Below, one piece after another: positions 27,200 through 35,511 of a stretch of DNA of 64,000 nt (positions are counted from its first letter, which is position 1; every line of letters begins with the position of its first letter). Under the pieces are notes generated by a model, which was not told the DNA's origin, did no database searches, and saw only the letters and a program-made list of their open reading frames with translations. The translations under genes were made by a program, and so were the position numbers. The stretch is from NCBI GenBank assembly GCA_022226935.1, contig CP092081.1, forward strand, positions 1,040,734 through 1,104,733. Reading direction: 5' to 3'. This DNA comes from Nitrospira sp. GTDB taxonomy: Bacteria > Nitrospirota > Nitrospiria > Nitrospirales > Nitrospiraceae.

Positions 27200-27535
27200 T
27201 CAAGTGGAGGAAGCGCCGCAGAGTTGATTCCCTACTAAGCGTTCTAATCGTTTTGCCGTCGCATGACGAATCTTTCTAATCTGAATGCCGAAGTCTTTTC
27301 CACTGACCCATTGAACTGATGCCTCTTCAATTTCCAACGGGGCATTTTGATCGGGCAGTTCCATTCGTAATGTAAGTTTCATCCCTATGCTGACTTGATG
27401 GTCGCCTTGCAGGCGCCATCCTCCGTTCGAAATATCCCGGATGATTCCTTTACCAAGAAAATGTTCTGACAGGTAGTAGCCAATATTGCAACGCATGACC
27501 CTCTGGTAGGTGCGAAGCCTAAAATGCTTTGGCAT
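27200..27535 (-). CDS. PilZ domain protein (c-di-GMP binding)
   Basis: A 111-residue single-domain PilZ protein. It has both binding motifs: RTYQR (R8-xxx-R12) near the N-terminus and DISNGG (D-x-S-x-x-G) about 25 residues later, with the usual strands after it (ASVQWVSGKDFGIQIRKI). It should bind cyclic di-GMP in the cytoplasm; the output is unknown. The ATG at 27535 follows AGGAG. It converges with the GlrR-like gene (3 bases between stops) and is followed upstream by a second PilZ gene on the same strand. Confidence 0.8.
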   Translation of the reverse strand: MPKHFRLRTYQRVMRCNIGYYLSEHFLGKGIIRDISNGGWRLQGDHQVSIGMKLTLRMELPDQNAPLEIEEASVQWVSGKDFGIQIRKIRHATAKRLERLVGNQLCGASST

Positions 27536-27583
27536 GACTGGGCTCCTGTGAAAGTCAGGTCATGAATAAGTTTGAAGAGGCAT

Positions 27584-27949
27584 TCATTGCCCTGTCGCCC
27601 CAAGAAGGACTATGCTTTCGCGCCAGGTCGATGGACTACTGTAAGCGGGACTCCTCCGGACAAATTGCTCAAGGCGGCGCTGTTCATCTTCAGATGTTCG
27701 AATAAATTCGATGCCAAGCTTAGAACCCGCTACCCATCTGACTGCGGCCAGGGCCACGTGCAGCGGAGCTTGATGATCAGGCAAGAACAATCTCAGCTGC
27801 AGGTACTCGCCTGCGGTTAATTTTTTCGGGCTTTCAAGGAGACAGCCTGGAAGAGAAATGTCTAAAATGCGCCCTTCCCCCACACAATCATCTCCTGCAA
27901 ACATCACCGAACAGTCCGTAGGCACTCGCTGACTGTATCGATTCTGCAT
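27584..27949 (-). CDS. Second PilZ domain protein (c-di-GMP binding)
   Basis: A 121-residue PilZ protein with RYSQR (R4-xxx-R8) and DISLPG (D-x-S-x-x-G). The core continues AAVRWVAGSKLGIEFIR, parallel to AS VQWVSGKDFGIQIR in the neighbour, so the two are likely an old tandem duplication. The ATG at 27949 follows AGGAGG at 4 bases. The last 20 residues (after RRLEQFVRRSP) are a short non-conserved tail. The pair is separated by 48 bases and may be one transcript. Confidence 0.8.
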   Translation of the reverse strand: MQNRYSQRVPTDCSVMFAGDDCVGEGRILDISLPGCLLESPKKLTAGEYLQLRLFLPDHQAPLHVALAAVRWVAGSKLGIEFIRTSEDEQRRLEQFVRRSPAYSSPSTWRESIVLLGATGQ

Positions 27950-28220
27950 GGCGCCTCCTCTTCGTATAACCTAGGTCAAATACTCTCGCTTTACAATTGG
28001 ACTGTATTCTAAGAACTACCCTTCGCCTAGTCCTCAGAATTGGTAACTCGATAGAGGGGAATGTGCCGGTCCGTATGCGAGGAGAGAAATCCGAGGGCTA
28101 TAACCGTAGAAGATTACGAGATGAAATCTTGAGACATTTTTCCGGACTGGATCTTTTAGCGAGCGGGCAGAAGACACTTCGACGATACCAATCGTCATCT
28201 GAAACTGAATGAAATTGTAG
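27950..28220. other. Non-coding stretch before the integrase relic
   Basis: No gene, RNA or repeat recognised. The stretch is more A+T-rich than the surrounding genome. Together with the relic that follows, it is probably what remains of an integrated element. Confidence 0.35.
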
Positions 28221-28445
28221 AAACCAATACTTCCCTTGCACTTTACGCCGCATTATTGGAGGCATACCTATGCTTCGCTCATGCAGCAACAGGGCGAGTC
28301 TATCTTTTATGTTCAGCAGCAGCTTGGGCCTGCAAGCATTCAGCTCATGATCGATACGGTATGGGAAAATGGTTACCGGCGGGAAATGAAGGCGCGGTGG
28401 ATCGTCTGGGACGGCAAAAGTGGTAGCAGAACGGTAGCAATCAGC
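28221..28445 (+). pseudogene. Remnant of a tyrosine-recombinase integrase (C-terminal catalytic part)
   Basis: Only the last 75 or so residues of a phage-type integrase remain. A stop codon (28218-28220) lies directly upstream in frame. The frame starting LPLHFTPHYWRHTYASLM keeps the HxxR box, then VQQQLGPASIQLMIDT, where the family usually has LGH. The rest is readable only across frameshifts: after IDT the next conserved residues (Y-G-K, with Tyr codon TAT at 28360-28362) are one base out of frame, then WLPAGNEGAVDRL is in a third frame, and DGKSGSRTVA returns to the first. Three single-base insertions explain this. The relic ends about 65 bases from the 3' end of tRNA-Thr, a classic integrase target. 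It cannot make an active enzyme. Confidence 0.75.
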
Positions 28446-28509
28446 ATTGGTGCGGATGGTCTTCCCTCAATTCTCTCGATTCAACCCGTTGATGGTTCGC
28501 AATATTTTA

Positions 28510-28585
28510 TGGAGCTGGCGAGAGGAATCGAACCCCCAACCGGCGGTTTACAAAACCGCTGCTCTGCCAATTGAGCTACGCCAGC
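28510..28585 (-). tRNA. tRNA-Thr (anticodon TGT)
   Basis: 76 bases including encoded CCA. The acceptor stem GCTGGCG pairs with CGCCAGC, the anticodon loop TTTGTAA closed by GCGGT/ACCGC gives TGT, and the T-arm is GGGGGTTCGATTCCTCTC-like. It reads ACA. The 3' end faces the integrase relic, so the 3' part of this gene is the likely attachment site of the lost element. Confidence 0.95.
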
Positions 28586-28881
28586 CCGCAAGATTAACTA
28601 TCGAGAGAATCGTGAAAGTCCAGCAGAGCAGAAACCCTACAATTCTTCTTTCTAGCTGTCAAGCTGCATGTAGGCACCATGAGTCCGTAGATTACCGTGT
28701 GGGTGTCTTTCTTGCGCAATTTTCCCACAAGGTCTTACTTTTACTTGAATAAAGTCTGAATTCCCAATAAGCTGAACCAACACATGTCTACTACAAAAGC
28801 CACATGTTTGATTCTTATCCATAGTCGTCTTGTCCCAAGCCGTCTCCCGGATTTCGATTCTCCAGAGAGGAGTGCTCGCTT
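28586..28881. other. Intergenic region between tRNA-Thr and the orphan regulator
   Basis: The minus-strand promoter of tRNA-Thr is at 28634-28662. On the plus strand a weak GG-N10-GC match (28701-28716) could be a sigma-54 site for the regulator at 28882, but its -24 box is poor and it lies 166 bases away. An ordinary ribosome site (GAGAGGAG) sits before the regulator. Confidence 0.4.
28634..28662 (-). promoter_or_regulatory. Predicted sigma-70-type promoter of tRNA-Thr
   Basis: On the minus strand a perfect TTGACA is followed after 17 bases by TAGGGT. Transcription would start about 40 bases before the mature tRNA. Confidence 0.6.
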
Positions 28882-30297
28882 ATGAGCCAGTCACACATTC
28901 TCGTGATCGATGATGATCCCGCAGTCCGCCAACTCCTGGCGGAAACACTTGCGAGTGAAGGCCATCAGGTCACGGTCATGTCGAGCGGGCTGGACGGGGT
29001 GGAGGCGGTGAAGGACCAACCGGTACACGTCGTCCTGACGGATCTTCAGATGCCGGGTATCGACGGACTGGAAACCATTGACAGAATCTCAAAGATCGAC
29101 TCCAAAGTGATTGCGATCGTCATGACCGGCTATGGAACGGTTGATTATGCCGTGCGAGCGATGAAAGCCGGCGCGTTCGACTTTATCACCAAACCGTTTG
29201 AGCCTGACACCGTTGCGGTCGTGGTGCGAAAGGCATTGGACGTCTACAAACTGAAACAGGAAAATCACCTGCTACGAAAAGCAGTGCGAGATCAGTATCG
29301 CCTTGAGCATTTGGTAGGCACCAGCGCGCCGATGCGGATGGTGCTGGATTTCGTCGAGAAGGTGGCTGATAGCGATAGTACCGTCTTGATCGAAGGGGAG
29401 AGCGGAACGGGTAAAGAATTGATTGCGCGCATGCTGCATTTCAACAGTATGCGACGAGATCGCCCGCTCGTGCCGGTCAATTGCGGTGCGATTCCTGAAA
29501 CGTTACTGGAGTCCGAGCTGTTCGGCCATGAAAAGGGAGCGTTTACCGGAGCCGCACACACACGGCTTGGTCGATTTGAACTGGCGCATGGCGGCACCAT
29601 CTTTTTAGATGAAGTCGGCGAGATGAGCCTGCCATTGCAGGTGAAACTGTTGCGCGTGTTGCAGGAGCGATGCTTCGAACGAGTCGGTGGAACCAGGACG
29701 ATTAACGTGGATGTGCGCATCATTGCCGCCACGAATCAGGATTTGGCGCAAGCCGTACAGGAACGCCGATTCCGGCAGGACTTGTATTACCGATTGCATG
29801 TCATTCCCATTCACATTCCTCCCTTACGGGAACGGCGCAGCGATATTCCGCTCCTCGTCAACCACTTTATCGCTCAATTCAATCAACTGCGCCGGACGGA
29901 GATTCTTGGCATGGAGCCGGATGCGCTGGTTCGCATGACAGAAGAGGAATGGCCGGGAAATATCCGTGAACTTGAGAACATGATTGAACGTCTCTGCGTG
30001 TTGAAGAAGAGGGGGATGATCACGCTGGCCGATCTCCCTGAACGTTCGTTAAAAACGGCAGGAGGAAAGGCGACTGAGGCGCCCGAGCAGTTTATTCGCT
30101 TCTCGGAAGATGGCATCAATCTGACGAAGGAGCTCGAACATTACGAAAATCGTCTTATCGGAGAAGCCCTTCGGAAAGCCAATGGCATTACCAGTCGGGC
30201 CGCGCAGTTGCTTCAGGTCAATCGAACGACGCTGGTGGAAAAATTAAAGCGGAAAGGTTTTGATCCGAAAAGTCACGGGTATTCCATTCAAAACTGA
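28882..30297 (+). CDS. Orphan NtrC-family sigma-54-dependent response regulator
   Basis: A 471-residue activator. The receiver has D10-D12, phosphoacceptor D54, T82 and K104, so unlike FlrA/FleQ it keeps phosphorylation residues. A linker helix (VYKLKQENHLLRKAV) leads to the AAA+ domain with GESGTGKE, an intact GAFTGA and FLDEVGEM. The C-terminal Fis-type HTH reads ITSRAAQLLQVNRTTLVEKL. No kinase gene is adjacent. It sits directly upstream of the sigma-54-promoted TPR-kinase-regulator operon, so it is a candidate master activator of that operon; this is an inference from position. Confidence 0.85.
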   Translation: MSQSHILVIDDDPAVRQLLAETLASEGHQVTVMSSGLDGVEAVKDQPVHVVLTDLQMPGIDGLETIDRISKIDSKVIAIVMTGYGTVDYAVRAMKAGAFDFITKPFEPDTVAVVVRKALDVYKLKQENHLLRKAVRDQYRLEHLVGTSAPMRMVLDFVEKVADSDSTVLIEGESGTGKELIARMLHFNSMRRDRPLVPVNCGAIPETLLESELFGHEKGAFTGAAHTRLGRFELAHGGTIFLDEVGEMSLPLQVKLLRVLQERCFERVGGTRTINVDVRIIAATNQDLAQAVQERRFRQDLYYRLHVIPIHIPPLRERRSDIPLLVNHFIAQFNQLRRTEILGMEPDALVRMTEEEWPGNIRELENMIERLCVLKKRGMITLADLPERSLKTAGGKATEAPEQFIRFSEDGINLTKELEHYENRLIGEALRKANGITSRAAQLLQVNRTTLVEKLKRKGFDPKSHGYSIQN

Positions 30298-30442
30298 CTG
30301 ATCTCCACCACCTCTCTCGGCATGTCATTTTTTTGACCAGACCCTGATCACGGACGTTGGTGTTTCTGACACCCCTCTCAGGTTTCCACCGTCGGATTGC
30401 CTAAATCATCAAGCGAGGCGGTGAGTTACCGCGCTCCTCTAG

Positions 30443-30458
30443 GGGCACAGGACTTGCT
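30443..30458 (+). promoter_or_regulatory. Predicted sigma-54 promoter of the TPR-flrBC operon
   Basis: GGGCACAGGACTTGCT matches the sigma-54 consensus at GG, CAC and TTGC, with exactly 10 bases between GG and GC. With the C of -12 at 30457, transcription should begin near 30469, only about 2 bases before the GTG at 30471. Confidence 0.6.
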
Positions 30459-30470
30459 GATTCTCCGCCT

Positions 30471-32642
30471 GTGCGAACCTCATCCACCACAGCCCACTAC
30501 GCCCTCACTTGCACAGGCTACTTTTTGAGCTGGCTTCTGCTCGTAGGAATAGACCTTACCCTGGCCGCGGACGGCATCTCCACGATGCGCCAAGAGTTGC
30601 CGGCCATGATGCCCGAGCCATCGGAACTTGTCCGTGGAGCATTGCCCGATCCAGGGCCTCGGTTCGAGCGCCTGCCGGAAATCCCCGAATGGAAGCCGTT
30701 TGAACAGGGAGTAGGCCTCTACCATCAGGGGCAATACCTTGAGGCACGCCTCCATTTCACCAACATGCTTCGCGATCACCGCGAGTCGCCGCTGAGATCA
30801 TCCATGCAGGCGTTTCTCGCGGAAAGTACACTTCAGAGTCACGACCCTGATGTCCGCCCCCTCGACATCATCGATCAATACAAAACACTGATGCGCGAGA
30901 ATCCTCAAGCGACGAATGCCAAGCGGGCAGCCTGGCGTATCGGCGATGTGTATCGCATCGAGGGCTGGTTCCAGGAAGCGCAGATTGCCTATCAGCATGC
31001 GCTCTCCCTCTCGGAAACCGACTCGTTTGATGCCAATCGAGCCATGCTCGGCCTGGCCTATGTCCAGCGCGGATTTAAGAATTGGAAGGAAAGCACCCAA
31101 ACTTTCGATCATGTGTTGAAACGCACCGTTGACCCCACGCTGCTGGTATCCGCTTCGCTGGGCGAAGCGCACAGTCTCTACCGGTTGGGTCGGATGAGAG
31201 ATGCCGATGCGCTCTACGAAAGCATCTCCAGCCGGTGGCCGGCCGCACTTCGGAGCGATGCCTTTGCGTTGTTGCGGTATGCCGACACCGCTGGGGAAGC
31301 TAAGCGGGGCCCGGTGATGCGAGAGCAGTTGCTGCATTTCTACAATCTATATCCAAATCGGCCCGAAACTCCGTTCGTGCTGACCTACCTCGCCGATAGT
31401 TACAAAGAAGCCGGGCGGTGGGCGGAGTCGAGCATTTTCTACGCAGCATTATTAAGCCAATACCCTGAGGCTCCTGTAGCTGCGACGGCCCGCCTTCGGT
31501 ATGCCGATGTGCAGGAACATCTGGATCCGGAAGGGGAGGAGATCAATCTTCGACATACCATCTCGGCGCATCTGGCCAAGGTTCCATTGAAACCGGGGGA
31601 GATGCTCAGCCCTCGCCGGCTGTTCGAACAGAGCGCTAAGGAGTATGACAGCTCAATCGTCGGCAGCGAGGCCCTGTTTCACCTCGGAGAAACCTTAGAG
31701 AGGGCAGGCAAAGCAGAAGACGCCCTCCGCGCGTATGAACAGGTCGTGCTGCGCACCGGTAAGTTTGAAAATGATCCCTGGCCGGAAAAAAGCGGCGCGC
31801 AGTTGGTCCGTTTCCTTCGCCCTCGTCTTGAAGCCGCCCTTAAGGCAGAAGATGATTTTGAACTGATCAACATCTTCCATCGGCATGGCCCATTTGCCGA
31901 TCGGTTGTACGCCGGCACGGAGCTGCTGTTCAAGATCGCAGAAGCGCACCGCCGTCTGGGGTTTCCCGTAGAGTCTGCCCGCCTGTTCCAGTCCCTGGTT
32001 CGCGATCCCAAAGCAGAGAAGGTTCATGAAACGGCGTTAATGGGGTTGGCCTACAGCTACATGGAACAAAAAGATATGCGAGCCGCGCGTTCGGTGTTTG
32101 AACGATACCGCCTGGAGTTCCCAACCGGCCGGTTTTCAGGAGAGGCCCTGCGTGGAATTTTGAACTCGTTCGAGGGGGAAGAAAATTTTGCCGCGTTGCT
32201 CAAGCTCGGCAAGCAATGGTTGGCGCACAATCCGCGGCACCATGACCGCACGATGGTGCAGCTTAAACTAGCCGCGGTGTTGGCTCAGTCAAAACAAGAC
32301 GTTGAGGCGGCGGCCATCTACGACGGCCTAATCAAAGCCGGTCAGGAACTTCCCGCCGCGGACCTGCTGCGGCATGCCGACGCCCTGGCTCGTCTCAATC
32401 GCCGGGTGCAGGCACTGGCCATGTACAAAGAGGCTGTCGTCGCAGGGCTCGAGCCAGAACAGGAGGCCTGGGCCCAACTACAGATGGTTCAATTGGCACG
32501 CGGGGAGAAGCGCGAGGATTTTGCCAAGAACGGGCTGCGCGCACTCAGCGTCAATCCGGACAGTCTCGTTCGCCGCATGGCGGCCATGTTGGACAATGAA
32601 TTGCCGGAACCGCCGGCCGACAAACGGGGGAAAAAACCGTGA
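30471..32642 (+). CDS. Exported TPR-repeat protein coupled to the FlrBC-like two-component system
   Basis: A 723-residue protein. An N-terminal signal-like segment (GYFLSWLLLVGIDLTLAAD) suggests export. The rest is almost entirely helical tetratricopeptide-type repeats (for example LFHLGETLERAGKAEDALRAYEQV and FKIAEAHRRLGFPVESARLF), ending in a lysine-rich tail (PPADKRGKKP). Its TGA overlaps the GTG of the following sensor kinase by 4 bases (GTGA), so the two are translationally coupled. TPR arrays bind proteins, so it could be a periplasmic scaffold reporting on flagellar assembly. No family name is assigned. The GTG at 30471 has no clear ribosome site. Confidence 0.7.
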   Translation: MRTSSTTAHYALTCTGYFLSWLLLVGIDLTLAADGISTMRQELPAMMPEPSELVRGALPDPGPRFERLPEIPEWKPFEQGVGLYHQGQYLEARLHFTNMLRDHRESPLRSSMQAFLAESTLQSHDPDVRPLDIIDQYKTLMRENPQATNAKRAAWRIGDVYRIEGWFQEAQIAYQHALSLSETDSFDANRAMLGLAYVQRGFKNWKESTQTFDHVLKRTVDPTLLVSASLGEAHSLYRLGRMRDADALYESISSRWPAALRSDAFALLRYADTAGEAKRGPVMREQLLHFYNLYPNRPETPFVLTYLADSYKEAGRWAESSIFYAALLSQYPEAPVAATARLRYADVQEHLDPEGEEINLRHTISAHLAKVPLKPGEMLSPRRLFEQSAKEYDSSIVGSEALFHLGETLERAGKAEDALRAYEQVVLRTGKFENDPWPEKSGAQLVRFLRPRLEAALKAEDDFELINIFHRHGPFADRLYAGTELLFKIAEAHRRLGFPVESARLFQSLVRDPKAEKVHETALMGLAYSYMEQKDMRAARSVFERYRLEFPTGRFSGEALRGILNSFEGEENFAALLKLGKQWLAHNPRHHDRTMVQLKLAAVLAQSKQDVEAAAIYDGLIKAGQELPAADLLRHADALARLNRRVQALAMYKEAVVAGLEPEQEAWAQLQMVQLARGEKREDFAKNGLRALSVNPDSLVRRMAAMLDNELPEPPADKRGKKP

Positions 32643-33928
32643 TCAGGCAGGAGAGCGACACCACCAACAACGATCTGCTGACGCGCGCGTTTCGCGATTT
32701 TGATCAGGCCGCCACCGTGTTGCAGCAGTCGTATGACGCATTAACCACGCGCCTGCAGCAAATGGATCTCGAGCTTGCACAAACCAATGCCAGTCTCCGC
32801 GAGCATCTTCGTGAAACCGAGGAAATGCGTGCCCATGTCACGGCAGTGTTGGAATCCCTGGACACCGGCGTCATTGTAGCCGACTCACAGGATGTGGTGG
32901 TGCGGTGCAATCATTCCACGGAGCAGCTGCTCGGCGTGCCGCAGGCACAACTGCGAGGGCGTCAAGCCAGCGCCGTGTTGGCAGAGATCCGCAAAGACCA
33001 CGGGGAGTACCCGGTCCTGCTTCCCAGCGGTGTCACCATTGCTTTGTCACAAACCGACTTGACCGATGAATCGGGCAACCTGAACGGAAAACTCGTGCTG
33101 ATCCATGACGTCACGCGCGTCCGCCAGCTCGAGGATCGTTTGCAACGGCGCAACCGATTGGAAGCCATGGGGCAGATGGTGGGCAGCATCGCGCATGAAA
33201 TCCGAAATCCGTTGGGCAGTGTCGAGTTATTTGCCTCCATGTTACGCAAGGATCTTCGCGACCAACCTCAATTGCGGAGTTATGCGGAACATATTTCCAT
33301 GGCGGTTCACTCCATGGATCAGCTCCTCTCCAATCTGCTCATGTATACCAGGCCCGACTGTTCGCGGTTGGAATGGCACGACACCGAAGTACTGATTCGC
33401 GACGTTCTGACACTGGCTAGTCACGCCATCTCGCCGGACTCTGTCGAGGTCCGGTGCCAGGTGCATCCGCTCGTGCCTCAGCTCTGGTGCGATGGCCCCA
33501 AGATGAAGCAGGTCCTCTTAAATTTGGTCTTGAATGCCGTTCAGGCCATGCCGAAGGGCGGAACGCTCGCCCTCACCGCCTGTCCTGCTCCTCCGGAAAT
33601 CCAGGAATCGCCGGCGGTCCACGTGACGGTGACTGACACCGGGATGGGCATTCCAGCCGAATTGCAATCGAGGGTTTTTGATCCGTTTTTTACCACAAAG
33701 GATCAGGGGACCGGTTTAGGCCTCGCCATCGTGCACGCATTGGTCGAGGCCCACCATGGACGAATCGATGTGGAAAGCAGCCCGGGGCAGGGCACCTCGT
33801 TTGTGATCACGCTGCCGCGAGGGCCAGTGCAGACGTCTTCGACGTCTGCTTCGCTTGTCACCGTGTCCGGCCGTTCGGAGAGTTCACGTCAGATTACGAG
33901 CATCACCGAAGAAAAGAGGTACGAATGA
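32639..33928 (+). CDS. Cytoplasmic sensor histidine kinase, FlrB/FleS-like
   Basis: A 429-residue kinase with no transmembrane segment. It has an N-terminal coiled coil (about residues 5-65), a PAS domain (VTAVLESLDTGVIVADSQD..., about 68-165), and HisKA with IAHEIRNPLGSVELFASMLRKDL (His about 186), close to FlrB/FleS. The HATPase domain follows, with N-box LNLVLNAVQAMPKGG, DTGMGIPAELQSRVFDPFFTTK and GTGLGLAIVHALVEAHHG. The downstream regulator overlaps by 4 bases. In Vibrio and Pseudomonas this pair controls mid-class (hook-basal-body) genes with sigma-54, and this operon likewise lies just before flgB. Confidence 0.82.
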   Translation: MIRQESDTTNNDLLTRAFRDFDQAATVLQQSYDALTTRLQQMDLELAQTNASLREHLRETEEMRAHVTAVLESLDTGVIVADSQDVVVRCNHSTEQLLGVPQAQLRGRQASAVLAEIRKDHGEYPVLLPSGVTIALSQTDLTDESGNLNGKLVLIHDVTRVRQLEDRLQRRNRLEAMGQMVGSIAHEIRNPLGSVELFASMLRKDLRDQPQLRSYAEHISMAVHSMDQLLSNLLMYTRPDCSRLEWHDTEVLIRDVLTLASHAISPDSVEVRCQVHPLVPQLWCDGPKMKQVLLNLVLNAVQAMPKGGTLALTACPAPPEIQESPAVHVTVTDTGMGIPAELQSRVFDPFFTTKDQGTGLGLAIVHALVEAHHGRIDVESSPGQGTSFVITLPRGPVQTSSTSASLVTVSGRSESSRQITSITEEKRYE

Positions 33929-35343
33929 GCGCGCAACCAGCCTTACAGGGACCTTCAGCTTGTGCCGAGGAAGCCCGAACAGTCCTGATCGTCGATGATG
34001 AACCGTCGATGCGGACGGCGTTGTCTGAAACGGTGCGTCGAATGGGATATCAAGTCCGTAGCGCCATCGACGGGGCTGATGCGATCGAACAGGTGGAACG
34101 GTTGAAGCCCTGGTTGGTGGTGACCGACTTAAAAATGCCGCGGCTGAACGGTCTCGAACTCGTCAAAGCCTTAAAACAGAAAGCCCCCCACACGTTCATC
34201 ATCCTCATGACCGCCTACGGAACAGTCGAGACTGCCGTAGAAGCCATGAAATATGGGGCGAATGATTACATCTTAAAACCGTTCTCCACCGACCTCCTCG
34301 AGCGGGTCATCATCAATCTGCAAGCCAGCACAGAGCCGGATGAGCAGGACGCTCCTGCAGCGCTGGAAGCGCGCGCGATCTTGACGCAAGACCCAGGCAT
34401 GATCCGCCTGCTCACAACGTTGGAGGGTGTCGCGGCCAGCCAAGCCACGGTGTTGATCAGCGGCGAAAGCGGCACGGGAAAAGAGCTATTGGCACGCTAC
34501 ATTCATGCGAGAAGCCCTCGCGCCCATCGCCCCTTTGTGGCCCTCAATTGTGCCGCGCTTCCGGACAGTTTGCTGGAGAGTGAGTTATTCGGTCATGAGC
34601 GCGGGGCGTTCACGGGGGCGATTCAGAAAAAGCTCGGCAAGTTTGAAATGGCCCATACCGGGACGCTGTTTCTCGATGAAATCAGCGAAATGAATTTAGG
34701 CCTGCAATCGAAACTCTTGCGGGTGCTGCAAGAACGGGAAGTCGATCGCATCGGAGGGCGCGAACCGGTCCCGGTCAATATCCGGGTGATCGCCACGACG
34801 AATCGCTCGCTCTACCACGAGGTGACACAAGGGCGCTTCCGGGAGGATCTATTTTACCGCTTGAATGTCTTTCCGGTGACGGTGCCGCCGCTCCGCGAAC
34901 GACCGGGCGACATTCCGCTCCTCGCACGGCATTTTCTCCGGTCGTCGGCGCACCGCAACGGCCTGAGCGTACCCACACTGTCTGAGCGCGCCATCGCCGA
35001 TCTCCAACAGCGGGCATGGAAGGGAAACGTGCGCGAGCTTGAAAATGTCATGGAACGCGCCATTTTGGTGACAACCGGAAACGCGGTTGACGTCGATCAT
35101 TTGATGCCTGGGGATGGGACGGTCCCCATTCAACCGATCGAAACCGTGGAAGCGCTCGTGGCACCCTCGGCACACGGATCGTTGTGGGAAATGGAACGGG
35201 AGCTGATCTTCAAGACCCTGGCACGAGTGAAAGACAATCGCACCCATGCCGCCAAGGAGTTAGGCATCAGTATTCGCACGTTGCGCAATAAACTCCGAGA
35301 ATATCGTGACATGGGGTATCAGGTGGAGGCGGAAAAATCCTGA
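33925..35343 (+). CDS. Sigma-54-dependent flagellar response regulator, FlrC/FleR-like
   Basis: A 472-residue NtrC-family activator: receiver with D24/D25, phosphoacceptor D68, T96 and K118; AAA+ with GESGTGKE, intact GAFTGA (GHERGAFTGAIQKKLGKFEMA) and FLDEISEM; and a Fis-type HTH, THAAKELGISIRTLRNKLRE. The ATG overlaps the kinase stop (ATGA). Expected function: phosphorylated by the FlrB-like kinase, it activates sigma-54 promoters such as those predicted before flgB, fliL and flgF. The separate orphan regulator at 28882 could sit above it in the hierarchy. Confidence 0.82.
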   Translation: MSAQPALQGPSACAEEARTVLIVDDEPSMRTALSETVRRMGYQVRSAIDGADAIEQVERLKPWLVVTDLKMPRLNGLELVKALKQKAPHTFIILMTAYGTVETAVEAMKYGANDYILKPFSTDLLERVIINLQASTEPDEQDAPAALEARAILTQDPGMIRLLTTLEGVAASQATVLISGESGTGKELLARYIHARSPRAHRPFVALNCAALPDSLLESELFGHERGAFTGAIQKKLGKFEMAHTGTLFLDEISEMNLGLQSKLLRVLQEREVDRIGGREPVPVNIRVIATTNRSLYHEVTQGRFREDLFYRLNVFPVTVPPLRERPGDIPLLARHFLRSSAHRNGLSVPTLSERAIADLQQRAWKGNVRELENVMERAILVTTGNAVDVDHLMPGDGTVPIQPIETVEALVAPSAHGSLWEMERELIFKTLARVKDNRTHAAKELGISIRTLRNKLREYRDMGYQVEAEKS

Positions 35344-35460
35344 GGCCGTCCACTCGCTGGTGGGCAAAATTTTCCTGCTCAGGTCGTATTTGCCTGGTGC
35401 CGCCTGGGCGGGAATTATCCAACGGACGCGAGAGATCCCGGAACTGTCCCTATCAGGACG

Positions 35461-35476
35461 GGGTACATAGCTTGCA
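35461..35476 (+). promoter_or_regulatory. Predicted sigma-54 promoter of the flgB operon
   Basis: GGGTACATAGCTTGCA has GG-N10-GC and a perfect TTGCA -12 box; the -24 box is partial (GGGTAC). The expected start is near 35487, 25 bases before the flgB ATG. Confidence 0.55.
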
Positions 35477-35511
35477 CAGTCGACGGCCGAACTTTCTACG
35501 GAGTGTGGACC

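Noticed and set aside
28236-28574. A 112-codon open frame that looks like an intact small gene
   Set aside because: Its first third is the integrase relic, the middle is out of the integrase frame, and its end runs antisense into tRNA-Thr, so it is a decay product and not a gene.
28701-28716. Possible sigma-54 site for the orphan NtrC-type regulator
   Set aside because: The spacing is right, but the -24 box (GGGTGT) is poor and it lies 166 bases from the gene; chance matches of this quality are expected.
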